A DNA stretch of 64,000 bases from Molanna angustata (taxonomy: Eukaryota; Arthropoda; Insecta; Trichoptera; Molannidae): assembly GCA_963576475.1 (NCBI GenBank), contig OY754978.1:9918299-9982298 (forward strand), in the 5' to 3' direction. The notes below the pieces were generated by a model. That model was not told the origin of the DNA. It did no database searches and saw only the letters and a program-made list of their open reading frames with translations. Of this stretch, positions 10,500 through 23,500 are shown in pieces. The translations under genes were made by a program, and so were the position numbers. Numbering within the stretch: position 1 is the first letter of the stretch; every line of letters starts with the position of its first letter.

Positions 10500-10930
10500 T
10501 AGATTATTTAACGCAATTTTCTCTGACCGTTGACCGCTGTTTCATTAGAAATTATTTAAATATTATCATCTATGCTTCTCAAATAAACAGGGATGCCAAA
10601 AACATATAGTTTTATTTGTTTCTTATCTATGCTTGAGGCCGATTGCCTAATTAATACGTAGTAGCTTAGTTCACAAAAAATTGTACCTGTAGACATGGGA
10701 TAGCCTAGTCTTCACACCATTTTTGTAAAACATAACCTATAAAATAACCTATATCCATTACCCTTCCCTTTCCCCCACATACACTCACCATCATACAATG
10801 ACTACCCAACATCAATAATATATAATAATTTAAGTATGTGAAACTTTATAATTGGCTATTTCTTTTGTATTCTTATTTACAATTAAGCATTAAAAATGTA
10901 TATATATTAAGTTTCTAAAACAAGTAAAAA
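10500..10930. other. Upstream region of gene A
   Basis: 10500-10698 is conserved with 42000-42205 upstream of gene B (CTTGAGGCCGATTGCC, GTAGCTTAGTTCAC) and may hold regulatory sites. 10700-10930 is A+T-rich with no gene seen. Confidence 0.5.
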
Positions 10931-13900
10931 ACGAGTGGGTTGTGGCCAACACTAAACTCTCCACACCACAAATATTGAAAATGAAATATTTTATTCATTC
11001 TAAATTTTACTACCAGGAATATAAATTTTCTAACGATAGTATATTTTCATGTTAAGATAGACAAACTATTAATGCAGTATGGTGTAGAATTCTAATGTTG
11101 TATGAAATATTTTAATAAAAGCAGATAAATTTTGTTTTAAAGAACGCGAGAGCATTTTCAAAATTTTGACACGTGATATCATATGAAGATTATTTTTGTT
11201 ATTTATGGAAAGCTAATCAGTTCTATGTTCAAGCTCTTTACATTATAACATGAAATCAAATTACTGAACGTTTCCATACATAGAAATTTATCTAATTACA
11301 TTTTTATTCATACTAAATGTTACTATCAGGAATATAAATTTTCTTCCGATAGTATATTTTTATGTTAAGATAGACAAACTATTAATGCAGTATAGTGAAG
11401 AATGCTTATGTTGTATGAAATATTTTAAAAAAAGCAGTTAAATTTTGTTTTAAAGAACGCGAGAGCATTTTCAAAATTATGACACGTGATATCATATGAA
11501 GATTTTTTTTGTTATTTATGGAAAGCTAATCAGTTCTATGTTCAAGCTCTTTACATTATAACATGAAATCAAATTACTGAACTTTTCCATACATAGAAAT
11601 TTATCTAATTACATTTTTATTCATACTAAATGTTACTATCAGGAATATAAATTTTCTTCCGATAGTATATTTTTATGTTAAGATAAACAAACTATTAATG
11701 CAGTATAGTGAAGAATGCTTATGTTGTATGAAATATTTTAAAAAAACAGATAAATTTTGTTCTAAAGAACGCGAGAGCATTTTCCAAATTTTGACAGGTG
11801 ATATCGTATGAAGATTTTTTTTGTTATTTATGGAAAGCTAATCAGTTCTTTGTTCAAGCTCTTTACATTATAACATGAAATCAAATTACTGAACTTTTCC
11901 ATACATAGAAATTTGTCTAATTACATTTTTATTCATACTAAATCAGGAATATAAATTTTCTTCCGATAGTATATTTTTATGTTAAGATAAACAAACTATT
12001 AATGCAGTATAGTGAAGAATGCTTATGTTGTATGAAATATTTTAAAAAAAGCAGATAAATTTTGTTCTAAAGAACGCGAGAGCATTTTCCAAATTTTGAC
12101 AGGTGATATCGTATGAAGAATTTTTTTGTTATTTATGGAAAGCTAATCAGTTCTATGTTCAAGCTCTTTACATTATAACATGAAATCAAATTACTGAACG
12201 TTTCCATACATAGAAATTTATCTAATTACATTTTTATTTATACTAAATGTTACTATCAGGAATATAAATTTTTTTCCGATAGTATATTTTTATGTTAAGA
12301 TAGACAAACTATTAATGCAGTATAGTGAAGAATGCTTATGTTGTATGAAATATTTTAAAAAAAGCAGATAAATTTTGTTCTAAAGAACGCGAGAGCATTT
12401 TCCAAATTTTGACAGGTGATATCATATGAAGATTTTTTTTGTTATTTATGGAAAGCTAATCAGTTCTATGTTCAAGCTCTTTACATTATAACATGAAATC
12501 AAATTACTGAACGTTTCCATACATAGAAATTTATCTAATTACATTTTTATTCTTACTAAATGTTACTACCAGGAATATAAATTTTCTTCCGATAGTATAT
12601 TTTTATGTTAAGATAAAGAAACTATTAATGCAGTATAGTGAAGAATGCTAATGTTGTATGAAATATTTTAAAAAAAGCAGATAAATTTTGTTTCAAAGAA
12701 CGCGAGAGCATTTTCAAAATTTTGACACGTGATATCATATGAAGAGTTTTTTTTGTTATTTATGGAAAGCTAATCAGTTCTATGTTCAAGCTCTTTACAT
12801 TATAACATGAAATCAAATTACTGAACGTTTCCATACATAGAAATTTATCTAATTACATTTTTATTCATACTAAATGTTACTACCAGGAATATAAATTTTC
12901 TTCCGATATTATATTTTTATGTTAAGATAACAAACTATTAATGCAGTATAGTGAAGAATGCTTATGTTGTATGAAATATTTTAAAAAAAGCAGATAAATT
13001 TTGTGTTAAAGAACGCGAGAGCATTTTCAAAATTTTGACACGTGATATATAAAGATTTTTTTTGTTATTTATGGAAAGTTAATCAGTTCTATGTTCAAGC
13101 TCTTTACATTATAACATGAAATCAAATTACTGAACGTTTCCATACATAGAAATTTATCTAATTACATTTTTATTCATACTAAATGTTACTATCAGGAATA
13201 TAAATTTCCTTCCGATAGTATATTTTTATGTTATGATAGACAAACTATTAATGCAGTATAGTGAAGAATGCTTATGTTGTATGAAATATTTTAAAAAAAG
13301 CAGATAAATTTTGTTCTAAAGAACGCGAGAGCATTTTCCAAATTTTGACAGGTGATATCGTATGAAGATTTTTTTTGTTATTTATAGAAAGCTAATCAGT
13401 TCTATGTTCAAGCTCTTTACATTATAACATGAAATCAAATTACTGAACTTTTCCATACATAGAAATTTATCTAATTACATTTTTATTCATACTAAATGTT
13501 ACTATCAGGAATATAAATTTTCTTCCGATAGTATATTTTTATGTTAAGATAAACAAACTATTAATGCAGTATAGTGAAGAATGCTTATGTTGTATGGAAT
13601 ATTTTAAAAAAAAGCAGATAAATTTTGTTCTAAAGAACGCGAGAGCATTTTCCAAATTTTAACAGGTGATATCATATGAAGATTTTTTTTGTTATTTATG
13701 GAAAGCTAATCAGTTCTATGTTCAAGCTCTTTACATTATAACATGAAATCAAATTACTGAACTTTTCCATACATAGAAATTTATCTAATTACATTTTTAT
13801 TCATACTAAATGTTACTATCAGGAATATAAATTTTCTTCCGATAGTATATTTTTATGTTAAGATAAACAAACTATTAATGCAGTATAGTGAAGAATGCTT

Positions 13901-16900
13901 ATGTTGTATGAAATATTTTTAAAAAAGCAGATAAATTTTGTTCTAAAGAACGCGAGAGCATTTTCCAAATTTTAACAGGTGATATCATATGAAGATTTTT
14001 TTTGTTATTTATGGAAAGCTTATCAGTTCTATGTTCAAGCTCTTTACATTATAACATGAAATCAAATTACTGAACTTTTCCATACATAGAAATTTATCTA
14101 ATTACATTTTTATTCATACTAAATGTTACTATCAGGAATATAAATTTTCTTCCGATAGTATATTTTTATGTTAAGATAAACAAACTATTAATGCAGTATA
14201 GTGAAGAATGCTTATGTTGTATGAAATATTTTAAAAAAAGCAGATAAATTTTGTTTTAAAGAACGCGAGAGCATTTTCAAAATTTTGACACGTGATATTA
14301 TATGAAGAATTTTTTTGTTATTTATGGAAAGCTAATCAGTTCTATGTTCAAGCTCTTTACATTATAACATGAAATCAAATTACTGAACGTTTCCATACAT
14401 AGAAATTTATCTAATTACATTTTTATTCATACTAAATGTTACTATCAGGAATATAAATTTTCTTCCGATAGTATATTTTTATGTTAAGATAAACAAACTA
14501 TTAATGCAGTATAGTGAAGAATGCTTATGTTGTATGAAATATTTTAAAAAAAGCAGATAAATTTTGTTCTAAAGAACGCGAGAGCATTTTCCAAATTTTG
14601 ACAGGTGATATTATATGAAGATTTTTTTTGTTATTTATGGAAAGCTAATCAGTTCTATGTTCAAGCTCTTTATATTATAACATGAAATCAAAATACTGAA
14701 CTTTTCCATACATAGAAATTTATCTAATTACATTTTTATTCATACTAAATGTTACTATCAGGAATATAAATTTTCTTCCGATAGTATATTTTTATGTTAA
14801 GATAAACAAACTATTAATGCAGTATAGTGAAGAATGCTTATGTTGTATGAAATATTTTAAAAAAAGCAGATAAATTTTGTTTTAAAGAACGCGAGAGCAT
14901 TTTCCAAATTTTGACAGGTGATATCATATGAAGATTTTTTTTGTTATTTATGGAAAGCTAATCAGTTCTATGTTCAAGCTCTTTACATTATAACATGAAA
15001 TCAAATTACTGAACGTTTCCATACATAGAAATTTATCTAATTACATTTTTATTCATACTAAATGTTACTATCAGGAATATAAATTTTCTTCCGATAGTAT
15101 ATTTTTATGTTAAGATAAACAAACTATTAATGCAGTATAGTGAAGAATGCTTATGTTGTATGAAATATTTTTAAAAAAGCAGATAAATTTTGTTCTAAAG
15201 AACGCGAGAGCATTTTCCAAATTTTAACAGGTGATATCATATGAAGATTTTTTTTGTTATTTATGGAAAGCTTATCAGTTCTATGTTCAAGCTCTTTACA
15301 TTATAACATGAAATCAAATTACTGAACTTTTCCATACATAGAAATTTATCTAATTACATTTTTATTCATACTAAATGTTACTATCAGGAATATAAATTTT
15401 CTTCCGATAGTATATTTTTATGTTAAGATAAACAAACTATTAATGCAGTATAGTGAAGAATGCTTATGTTGTATGAAATATTTTAAAAAAAGCAGATAAA
15501 TTTTGTTTTAAAGAACGCGAGAGCATTTTCAAAATTTTGACACGTGATATTATATGAAGAATTTTTTTGTTATTTATGGAAAGCTAATCAGTTCTATGTT
15601 CAAGCTCTTTACATTATAACATGAAATCAAATTACTGAACGTTTCCATACATAGAAATTTATCTAATTACATTTTTATTCATACTAAATGTTACTATCAG
15701 GAATATAAATTTTCTTCCGATAGTATATTTTTATGTTAAGATAAACAAACTATTAATGCAGTATAGTGAAGAATGCTTATGTTGTATGAAATATTTTAAA
15801 AAAAGCAGATAAATTTTGTTCTAAAGAACGCGAGAGCATTTTCCAAATTTTGACAGGTGATATTATATGAAGATTTTTTTTGTTATTTATGGAAAGCTAA
15901 TCAGTTCTATGTTCAAGCTCTTTATATTATAACATGAAATCAAAATACTGAACTTTTCCATACATAGAAATTTATCTAATTACATTTTTATTCATACTAA
16001 ATGTTACTATCAGGAATATAAATTTTCTTCCGATAGTATATTTTTATGTTAAGATAAACAAACTATTAATGCAGTATAGTGAAGAATGCTTATGTTGTAT
16101 GAAATATTTTAAAAAAAGCAGATAAATTTTGTTTTAAAGAACGCGAGAGCATTTTCCAAATTTTGACAGGTGATATCATATGAAGATTTTTTTTGTTATT
16201 TATGGAAAGCTAATCAGTTCTATGTTCAAGCTCTTTACATTATAACATGAAATCAAATTACTGAACGTTTCCATACATAGAAATTTATCTAATTACATTT
16301 TTATTCATACTAAATGTTACTATCAGGAATATAAATTTTCTTCCGATAGTATATTTTTATGTTAAGATAGACAAACTATAAATGCAGTATAGTGAAGACT
16401 GCTTATGTTGTATGAAATATTTAAAAAAAAACAGATGAATTTTGTTTCAAAGAGCGTTAGAGCATTTTGACAATGTTGACACGTGATATCATATGAAGAA
16501 ATTTTATGATATCTATGAAAAGCTAATCAGTTCTAAGTTCAAGCTATTAATATTCTTATATCAATATGAAATCAATGAATTGAACATTGCCAAATATAAA
16601 AAAATTCTCTTGTTACATATAAGTTTCATACAAATATCCATTAAATAAAATATAATTTTTGTAACCGTTGAATATTTTTCTTTTAACATTGACCAACTTT
16701 GAATACAATTTATATATAGTATAAATAGTTGAAACCAAATTAAAATATCTCTAATTTCCAGGTCGTGAGAGCATTTTTTCAGTTTTAATAGATGAAATCA
16801 TAAAGAAACATTGGGAAAAAATGTACCGTTGTCTATGGAAAACTAATCAGCTCTAAGTTTATGGACTTAACACATGTGATATCAATATGAAGTCAATCGG

Positions 16901-17270
16901 ACTTATAGTTTGGGCTGCAGAGAGGACACAAAAAAAAAACAACGTAAATGATGAATTCATAGAGAAGAAATCAAAAGTTGTCTATGGAAAACTAATCAGC
17001 TCTAGGTCTTTGCACTTTACACATATGATGTTAATATGAAGTCGATCAGACTTATAGTTTGGGCTGTAGAGAGGACACAAAAAAGATAAATGCTACGGCG
17101 TACGGCGTACGGCGTACAGCGTATACGCCATACACACAAACACATCACGACGAAACTCATAGTGTGCATTCTCTACATGATACCCATTGAGAAATTGATG
17201 TAAAAAAATACGCTTAAATTTTGCGAAATCATGACTCTCCCCTATTCCATAGTGTGGAGAGTAATAATTT
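10931..17270. mobile_element. Short-ended element containing the 313-bp satellite
   Basis: The left end (AACACTAAACTCTCCACACC, preceded by CGAGTGGGTTGTGGCC) and the right end (CCATAGTGTGGAGAGTAATA) are imperfect inverted copies. The same termini bound the 0.67-kb element at 53617-54290, which has no satellite. The segment 16800-17270 matches that element inverted (GAGAGGACACAAAAA, TATAGTTTGGGCTGTAGAG). The satellite therefore seems to have grown inside a copy of this element. Confidence 0.55.
10965..16490. repeat. 313-bp satellite, 18 tandem copies
   Basis: The anchor ATTAATGCAGTATAG starts at 11068, 11381, 11694, 11998, 12311, 12624, 12937, 13247, 13560, 13874, 14187, 14500, 14813, 15126, 15439, 15752 and 16065, with a variant at 16378. 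Spacing is 313 bp apart from three small deletions or an insertion. The first and last copies are the most diverged. Conserved parts include AAAGAACGCGAGAGCATTTT and GGAAAGCTAATCAGTTCTAT. Nothing in it is coding. Confidence 0.95.
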
Positions 17271-18214
17271 ACAATAAATAGGCAATATCTGTCAGTGAAC
17301 CAGCACACAAGGCTTTTTAATGCAATAAGTATGCAAATGCCTTAAAAGAACGAGCAGGTCAACGCCAAGCTCACATCTGCGAAGTATAGGTACTTATTTC
17401 TTCTTAAAATGTTGGAAATTCCTGAATACATTTTCATAAATATATTCTTAATGTTTACACATTCTTTAAATAAAATTACAATCATATTTTTTTACTGATT
17501 ATAGTAATGAGGGAACGGAAGGATGTGGAAGAAACATTTGTATAGATTGAGATGACGAATCATCAGCAGATCGAAGAGGTAGACCGTGATATGAAAGAAA
17601 TATGATATTATTCTGTAAACAATATAGTAATGGCAGTAGATGAATGTTACTATGATCTCGTATCTTTGGCTAAAGGAATTATATTTGTACATCAATCATA
17701 TTGATGAATTACATTAATAAATATAACTTTTTAATTGGAACATACAATATATTTACATCCTCTTAATCTATGTAAATAAATGCATGTACGAAATCAGTCA
17801 ATGTAGGATTCGAACCCGACTTAAGATTTTTTTAAATTCTTATCTACGATAGGTGCTATATCGAATTTTGATTTCACTCGCACCGAAAACAAGTTGGCAC
17901 ATTCTGAACAATTATGATATTTTTCGTCTCATAGACACATAATGAAAAAACAATTTAAAACTGCGTCTCCAACGAGAATCGACGCCGGGACTTTTCGCTC
18001 AGGAGACACATACATATTTTACCAATTGCGCCACAAAGGCCAACATGTATGCAGCGCACAAGCCTTCTAATTTTAATAGGTAATAATTATTCTAATAATC
18101 TTGAGGTCTTTTTTGAGTTATTGCATACTAGATAATTCCTTTTTCGTGTTTTGACTTGGGGGGGGGGGGGGGGGGGTAAAATAATTTGGAATGAAACATT
18201 CAAATTTTTATTAT

Positions 18215-18280
18215 AAAGTGTTAAATTTTGCTTTAGGCCCTTTATGCCTTTTAGGCCCTTTGCTTTATGCTGTCCGTGCT
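18215..18280 (-). pseudogene. Degenerate terminal exon of a Gly/His-rich gene
   Basis: The splice acceptor TTTTCTAG is kept and the first codons read HGQH, but the HGG repeats are gone. They are replaced by a scrambled duplication of the 3' UTR motif GGGCCTAAAG, giving a Lys-rich reading (KAKGLKGIKGLK). The TAG stop is lost. AATAAA remains at 18207-18212. No upstream exons are present, so this is a dead copy. Confidence 0.7.
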
Positions 18281-18924
18281 CTAGAAAATAAAATAAAATA
18301 AAACAAATTTTATCACGTAGAAAATATTTTTTTTTATAAATGATTAAAAACTGGTATTATTAAATTGCATAGGAAAAGCATAAAATGCAATGGCGAATGT
18401 TTATATTATCGTCTTACACAGTGAAGATTTATTTCACATTTTTTTCTTAAAATAAGCAGTTGACAAACTGCTTAGCAAATAAACCAAATTGGCATTGTTG
18501 TACTTGAAACATTTCGGAGGTACAGTGTTACGTGGTGTTCTGCTTTGCATGGAGCAGATATAATCTGTGCAGCTATAATTTAACAGGTTTAAATTTACAA
18601 AACAGTGTGTATATCCCTCCCCATGGAAATTGTGGTGAAATGTGTGGCCTAATAAGCTAACAACTATACCAGTTCGACCTTGTTCGAATTGGAATAGTCA
18701 AGGAGTAATCTCATTTCTACAAAATTTTTCATACAACATACCACTGCTGGTTTAATTTACGATAAGTTTTCTTTCCTTAATGTGTTTATGATATTGTTTA
18801 TTAAATCTGATTTTTATTTACATATATGTTCTGTTTAAAATTCAGTTATTCAAGTTGTCATGAAAATTACATTTAAACAATCCACAGTGGCTTCTTTATA
18901 ATGCCCTTACTCTTGTTAAATGAA

Positions 18925-19205
18925 TCCTTCCTTCCCCTTAGCGCTTTTGTCCCGTTTATATCGGGTTACGCTTTAACCATGATCCTGGAATTGGCGAGTC
19001 TGGTTATTATATTCCATGGTTATTGACCTTCGTTACCCTTAGAAAGGGGAAGCAGACAAATTGGATCTTGGCTACACTAAAAGTGATATAAATCCGCACA
19101 TAGATTTTTTGAAAATCCAGAGGTGCGTGCCCCGCCCGGATTCGAACCGTCGACCTCACGCATTGGAGGCGACGACCTTAACGCTGGGCTTATCACCGCT
19201 ATTAC
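18925..19205 (-). mobile_element. tRNA-derived SINE
   Basis: The minus strand starts near AGCGGTGATAAGCCCAGCG and has a perfect Pol III B box, GGTTCGAATCC, followed by CGGGCGGGGC and a ~200-bp body ending GGGGAAGGAAGG. It is flanked by a near-perfect duplication (TTACTCTTGTTAAATGAAT left, TTACTCTCGGTAAATGAAT right). Duplicon 1 has the empty site. Copies: 54740-55245 (with internal amplification) and a truncated one at 28050-28110. Confidence 0.75.
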
Positions 19206-19377
19206 TCTCGGTAAATGAATATTTTATGTAATATTATTGAAGCTGTTGGTTTTTCCCAAATAAAGATAAAAAAAAAATATCGCACTAATGTACATCTACC
19301 ATCCACGTCATACGGTCATGCATTTTATGTTTTGTCGTTTGAAGAAAATAACACTACTATAATCTTATAGTATAGAG

Positions 19378-19841
19378 CAGGGGTCTCCAAACTACGGCCT
19401 GAGGGCCACATCCGGCCCGCGGACAGATTTTGTCCGGCCCGCGGAGAGCTAGCATACTTGAAAACTCCTTTTAGAAAACATATTTTTTATAGCAAATTAA
19501 ATTTAGTTTACTGAAGTATTCTAATTTTATGTTGAATAATTATTAATATGACATCTACATTGATATGGTCATGGGCTAACTACTCATAACATTGTTGTAG
19601 GCTTATTGTTATTGTTTTTGTGATAAGTTGGATAAAGAAACACATAATTGTAATGAGTAAAGACATGTATAATATGCAGAAAATTTAACTTCAGTATATA
19701 ATAACTAACAAATTATTGAATATTTCATCAGTGGACTATTTCACTTTTTACCACCGGCAACAATGATAATATGGTTTTGGCCCTCGGAACTTACTGGAGT
19801 AATCAGTATGGCCCTAGGGCTGGAAAGTTTGGAGACCCCTG
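19378..19841. mobile_element. hAT-type MITE, 464 bp, with perfect TIRs and 8-bp TSD
   Basis: The ends CAGGGGTCTCCAAACT and AGTTTGGAGACCCCTG are perfect 16-bp inverted repeats, and GTATAGAG is duplicated on both sides (19370-19377 and 19842-19849). An 8-bp target duplication and a CAGGG-type terminus fit the hAT superfamily. No coding capacity. It lies inside the mariner transposase gene. Confidence 0.92.
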
Positions 19842-19849
19842 GTATAGAG

Positions 19850-20712
19850 GATGGTCAAGAATTTCTACGTTTTCCTGCTTCAAATACTGAATAGTTTGAC
19901 GAGCGCTGTGTGAGCTTGTGTTATCATGGTGTAGGATGATGCGTCGCTTTGGGTTAGATTTCCGAAGTTCGACGATGACTTGTGGTAAACAAACTGTCGT
20001 GTACCACTCAGCATTAACCGTTCTATGATCTTCAAGTGCAATTGTCGCAATATGACCGGTTTCGCAACGAACGTGGCCACCATCTTCTTTGAAGTGCTTC
20101 GAGAACGAACAACTTTAGTCGGCTTTGCCTCATCTTGGAAGACCCAGACAGTAGATTGTTGTTTTAAATCAGGATCGTAGGCATAGATCCAAGATTCGTC
20201 ACCACTGATGATGTCGTAGACGTGATTTGACTCTCCTCGGTTGAACCTTTGAAGAGTTTTCTTACACCATCTGACGCGGGCCTCCTTATTATCGTCGGAA
20301 AGCAAATGCGGGATCCAACGGCAAACTAGTATTCTCACACCAAGTGCCATATGCAATATCTTCTGAATCGTTGTCCCTGAGATGTCTAATAACGCCTCTA
20401 TCTCTCGATATGTCAAAGATGATCTTCGAGAATAAGTTGTCTCACAGCAATGATGTTTTCTTCAGTGAAGGCAGATTTTGGACGTCCTTCACGAGATTTG
20501 TCACTAAGACTGGTATGTCCACGCTGAAATTCTAAGTACCAGCGTTCGACAGTCCGCAGAGATGGAGCTTCATCTTGGAACAAAGATGTTATCTCTTCAA
20601 AACACTGAAGCCGTGTTAGGCCTCTTTTAAATTTGTAGAAAATTATTGCATGGACATTTTCCTTAGTAAGATTCATTTTCGTACGTGACCTGACAGATTC
20701 AAAACGACGCAA
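19850..20712 (-). pseudogene. Mariner transposase, frameshifted
   Basis: The N-terminal part (20712-20413) has the helix-turn-helix region, including QDEAPSLRTVERWYLEFQRG and REGRPKS. The next part (20416-19880) carries the first catalytic Asp in SGDESWIYAYDPDLKQQS. The second catalytic region (HHDNTSSHSARQT) is only readable in another frame near 19910-19950, and the C-terminal end is displaced by the MITE. At least two frameshifts are present. Mariner transposases cut and paste the element at TA sites; this copy is inactive. Confidence 0.85.
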
Positions 20713-20869
20713 TTTTAAATTCTAAATTCAACAAATTTGAATATCAAACAAGCACTTTTTAAATACACTGACTACTTTTTGTCTCACTTGTTTGCTTAGT
20801 AGTATGTAATTATTAATTTATTAAGGGACACAAGAAGACTGCGTGCGACCACTGTATATATGTATTATT

Positions 20870-21140
20870 GAAGTGTATGCGGTCAAACGAAGTGTATGCG
20901 ATTATTTAAATTATGTTCGATTGCATTTAAGATTAGCATGTGTTACTGAAGGGTTTTTTAAAAAATATTATAAAGTAATATAATTTTTGTGATGTTTGAA
21001 ACTGTCACTTCATGATAGAACTCCATAATCATATAGAATTATGAAAAAGTAATACATAATTTTACGTTCAATTTGATTCCAATCAGCTGACGATGCTCGG
21101 CATTGAGCGATACCGGTAAATGTAAGTCACGTTTGCGAAC
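20870..21140. other. Unassigned A+T-rich spacer
   Basis: Between the mariner and the LINE 3' end. No gene, repeat array or RNA recognised. Confidence 0.4.
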
Positions 21141-23500
21141 TAAATATTATTTTTTTAATTAATTTTATTTTATTTTATTTAGAGGACAACATACCACATA
21201 TAATAAATTATATAACATAAAGATGATTTGATTAATAATAAAGCCAATTACATGTTGTCGCTGAAGTTATTGTAGTATATTAAGATGACATATTATGGAG
21301 AGATATTGTGTGAATGATGTGTGAAGTTGCACATATAAATGTGTCAGTATATTAAGTGTTAAATTTGATTATGAGGATGAAATTTTAAGTTTGATATATT
21401 TTTTAAATGTGGGGGCGCTAAGTAAGAATATGTCAATCTCTTGGAAATGCCTATTATATGTATTACAGATTCTGTACATTGTTACATGTTGAGCATAGTT
21501 GGTGTGTTGAGTGGTTAGGCGCAAAAGAGGAGTGTATCTAGTTCTACAGGTGTAGGTAGGGATGTTGAAAGATATATAATTTAAGAGAGCAGTAGAATCA
21601 ATTTTATTATTAATAATATTGTGGAGAAGCATCATATCAGATACAGTACGTCTGTTTTCGAGTGAATCAATGCAATGGTAAATCCTTGCCTCACGATACG
21701 ACGGGAAATCAAGAAATGCTTTTCGGTTAAGGTGTTTAAAAAATATATTTTGTATCCTTTCGATACGGTTTATGTGTGTTGCATAATGGGGAGACCAGAC
21801 AGGAGATACGTATTCCAGGATAGGGCGAACCAGGGAAAAATAAAGAAATTTGAGTGTTCTCAAGTTTGTGAATGGTTTGCTGGTTCTGAATAAAAATCCA
21901 AGCATTCTGTAGGCCTTATCTATAATACAGTCGATGTGTGAGTTAAACCTAAGTTTGGTGTCCATAATAGCACCAAGGTCTCTATCGTTATCACTAGAAG
22001 CAATAGGTTTACCATTGAGAGTATATTGAAAGGCTATGTGAGATAGTTTGCGGGAGAAACTAATTTTATGGCATTTTGTGACGTTAATTAAGAGGTTGTT
22101 ATTTCGGCAGTAATCAGATAGTTTGTCAAGATCCGATTGTAGTTTGAGGCAGTCATTTAAATCAGAAATTTTTAAAAATATTTTCATGTCATCAGCGAAA
22201 AGTTCATAATCGGAGAATACGAAACAGTCGCCTATGTCAAATATGTAGACGTAGAATAAAAGTGGTCCTAAATGTGACCCTTGCGGTACGCCTGAGGGAA
22301 TGGAGATGAAGTTAGATTTGTACCCGCCAACTACCACAGACTGACGACAATTTCTTAGGTAAGAGCTGATCCACCGGTAAAGATCGCCATGAATGCCGAG
22401 CTGATTGAGTTTATTAAGACGAAGGTCATGATTAACTCTATCAAGAGCCTTTGAGTAGTCGGTGTATATGGCATCCACTTGATGTTTCGTGTGTATATTG
22501 GAAGTTAAACATTCTGTAAATGGCACTAAATTAGAGAGAACTGATCTATGACGTAAAAATCCGTGTTGTTTGTCACTTAGGAAGGGTTTGATATGATTAT
22601 ATAATTGATCATAGATGATTTTTTCAAAAATTTTACTAATGACAGGTAAGATCAATATGGGTCGGTAATTTTCTATATTGTTTTTGAAACCGGATTTATG
22701 AATAGGTGAGATGTATGCCTCCTTCCATACGGTGGGGAAAGAGGCTTCTGCCAAAGAACGATTGAAAAGGATGGATAAGGCAAGGCAAGGTTTGTAGCAC
22801 AGTTCTTTATATACAAAGGCGGTAATCTATCGCTACCTGGTCCTTTGTTGATATCAATAGATAATAAGTATTTAAGAACAATGTCCTTGTTTATAGAGCA
22901 GCTGTGCATCGAAGAGCGATTAGTAAGGTGTGTGATATTGGGAGTATGAACAGAATGAGTAGGGGTATGGTGATCAAATACTGATTTGAAATATTCCGAA
23001 AAAGCATGACAAATATTTTCACCTCCAGTGAAGGTATTTGAGTTGGAAAACATAGTTTTGGGAATATCACTATTGGCACGCTTGGATTTTACGAAACTCC
23101 ATAAACTCTTAGGGTTCGTGGATATATTAGATTCTACAGAGGTAGTATATTGGTAATAATATGATTTAACCATTGCTTTTTGACGACGCCTGAGCAAGCA
23201 AAATGTATTATAATCCATTAAATTTTTGTAACGTTTGTATTTAGTATGAAATTTCATTTTTTCTTTAGTGATATTAATCGGTGCAGGACTATACCATTGT
23301 GGAAAAGGAGGGGTGCATTTATGTTGTCTATAAGGAATAAAATTATTTATGGTTACATATACAATGTCATAAAAATTTGAAACCGCGGTCGCGAGTGATG
23401 AGGTCGAGAGAGCAGTATTCCAATTAATACTAGCTAGGTGATTATTGATAAAAATTAAATAGAACGTAAAATTATATATTTTATTTTTCACTAGCTTTTA
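21140..23500 (-). mobile_element. Jockey/CR1-like LINE, 5'-truncated
   Basis: A minus-strand element whose 3' end carries a (TAAAA)n tail (21150-21182 on the plus strand reads TTTTATTTTATTTTA) after a ~190-bp 3' UTR. The reverse transcriptase is nearly complete. The endonuclease domain expected upstream is missing, so the copy is truncated at about 23500. Confidence 0.8.
21369..23491 (-). pseudogene. LINE ORF2: reverse transcriptase, one frameshift
   Basis: The upstream block (23491-22673) holds the linker and N-terminal RT region with SLWSFVKSKR and INKGPGSDRLPPLYI. The downstream block (22754-21369, 461 codons) continues with FPTVWKEAYISPIHKSG, NYRPILILPVISKIFEKI, KALDRVNHDL, SGVPQGSHLGPLLFYVYI and an intact FADDMK catalytic motif, then thumb and C-terminal domain to a natural stop. 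The blocks overlap in different frames near 22700, so one indel separates them. RT would prime cDNA at a nicked target, but endonuclease is absent. It is the best-preserved LINE polymerase in the window and the same family as the fragment at 1881. Confidence 0.88.

Larger units (their letters stand above)
2140..10700. repeat. Duplicon 1 (segmental duplication carrying gene A)
   Basis: From the GGCAATATCTGT motif at about 2155 to GTACCTGTAGACATG at about 10695 the sequence is collinear, apart from insertions, with 26555-42206 and 44557-64000. Shared landmarks in order: a conserved plus-strand ORF fragment, a tRNA-like repeat, a poly-G tract, the terminal Gly/His exon, intron blocks, the micro-exons, the signal exon, the first exon and the TATA region. 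A truncated fourth copy covers 17275-19312. Confidence 0.8.
17275..19312. repeat. Truncated duplicon with degenerate terminal exon
   Basis: Collinear with the 3' part of the gene duplicons, from GGCAATATCTGTCAGTG to CCACGTCATAC, then cut off just before the micro-exon slot by mariner sequence. It contains the conserved ORF fragment (17493-17703, with internal deletion), the tRNA-like repeat, a 19-G tract, the pseudo-exon and a full SINE. Confidence 0.8.
19312..20870 (-). mobile_element. Mariner DNA transposon, decayed
   Basis: A minus-strand transposase gene with flanking sequence, followed toward the right by a TIR-like terminus around 20830-20865 (GACACAAGAAGACTG). The left end is truncated or merges with the duplicon at about 19312. 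A hAT-type MITE interrupts it at 19378-19841. Confidence 0.75.

Noticed and set aside
11068..16400. Coding or RNA-gene array in the 313-bp satellite
   Set aside because: No shared open frame and no recognisable RNA motif; Pol III boxes were not evident.
16800..17310. Minus-strand frame near 17093-17308
   Set aside because: Lies within the short-ended element and reads across its repeated terminus; the same frame appears in unrelated copies only by homology of the repeat.
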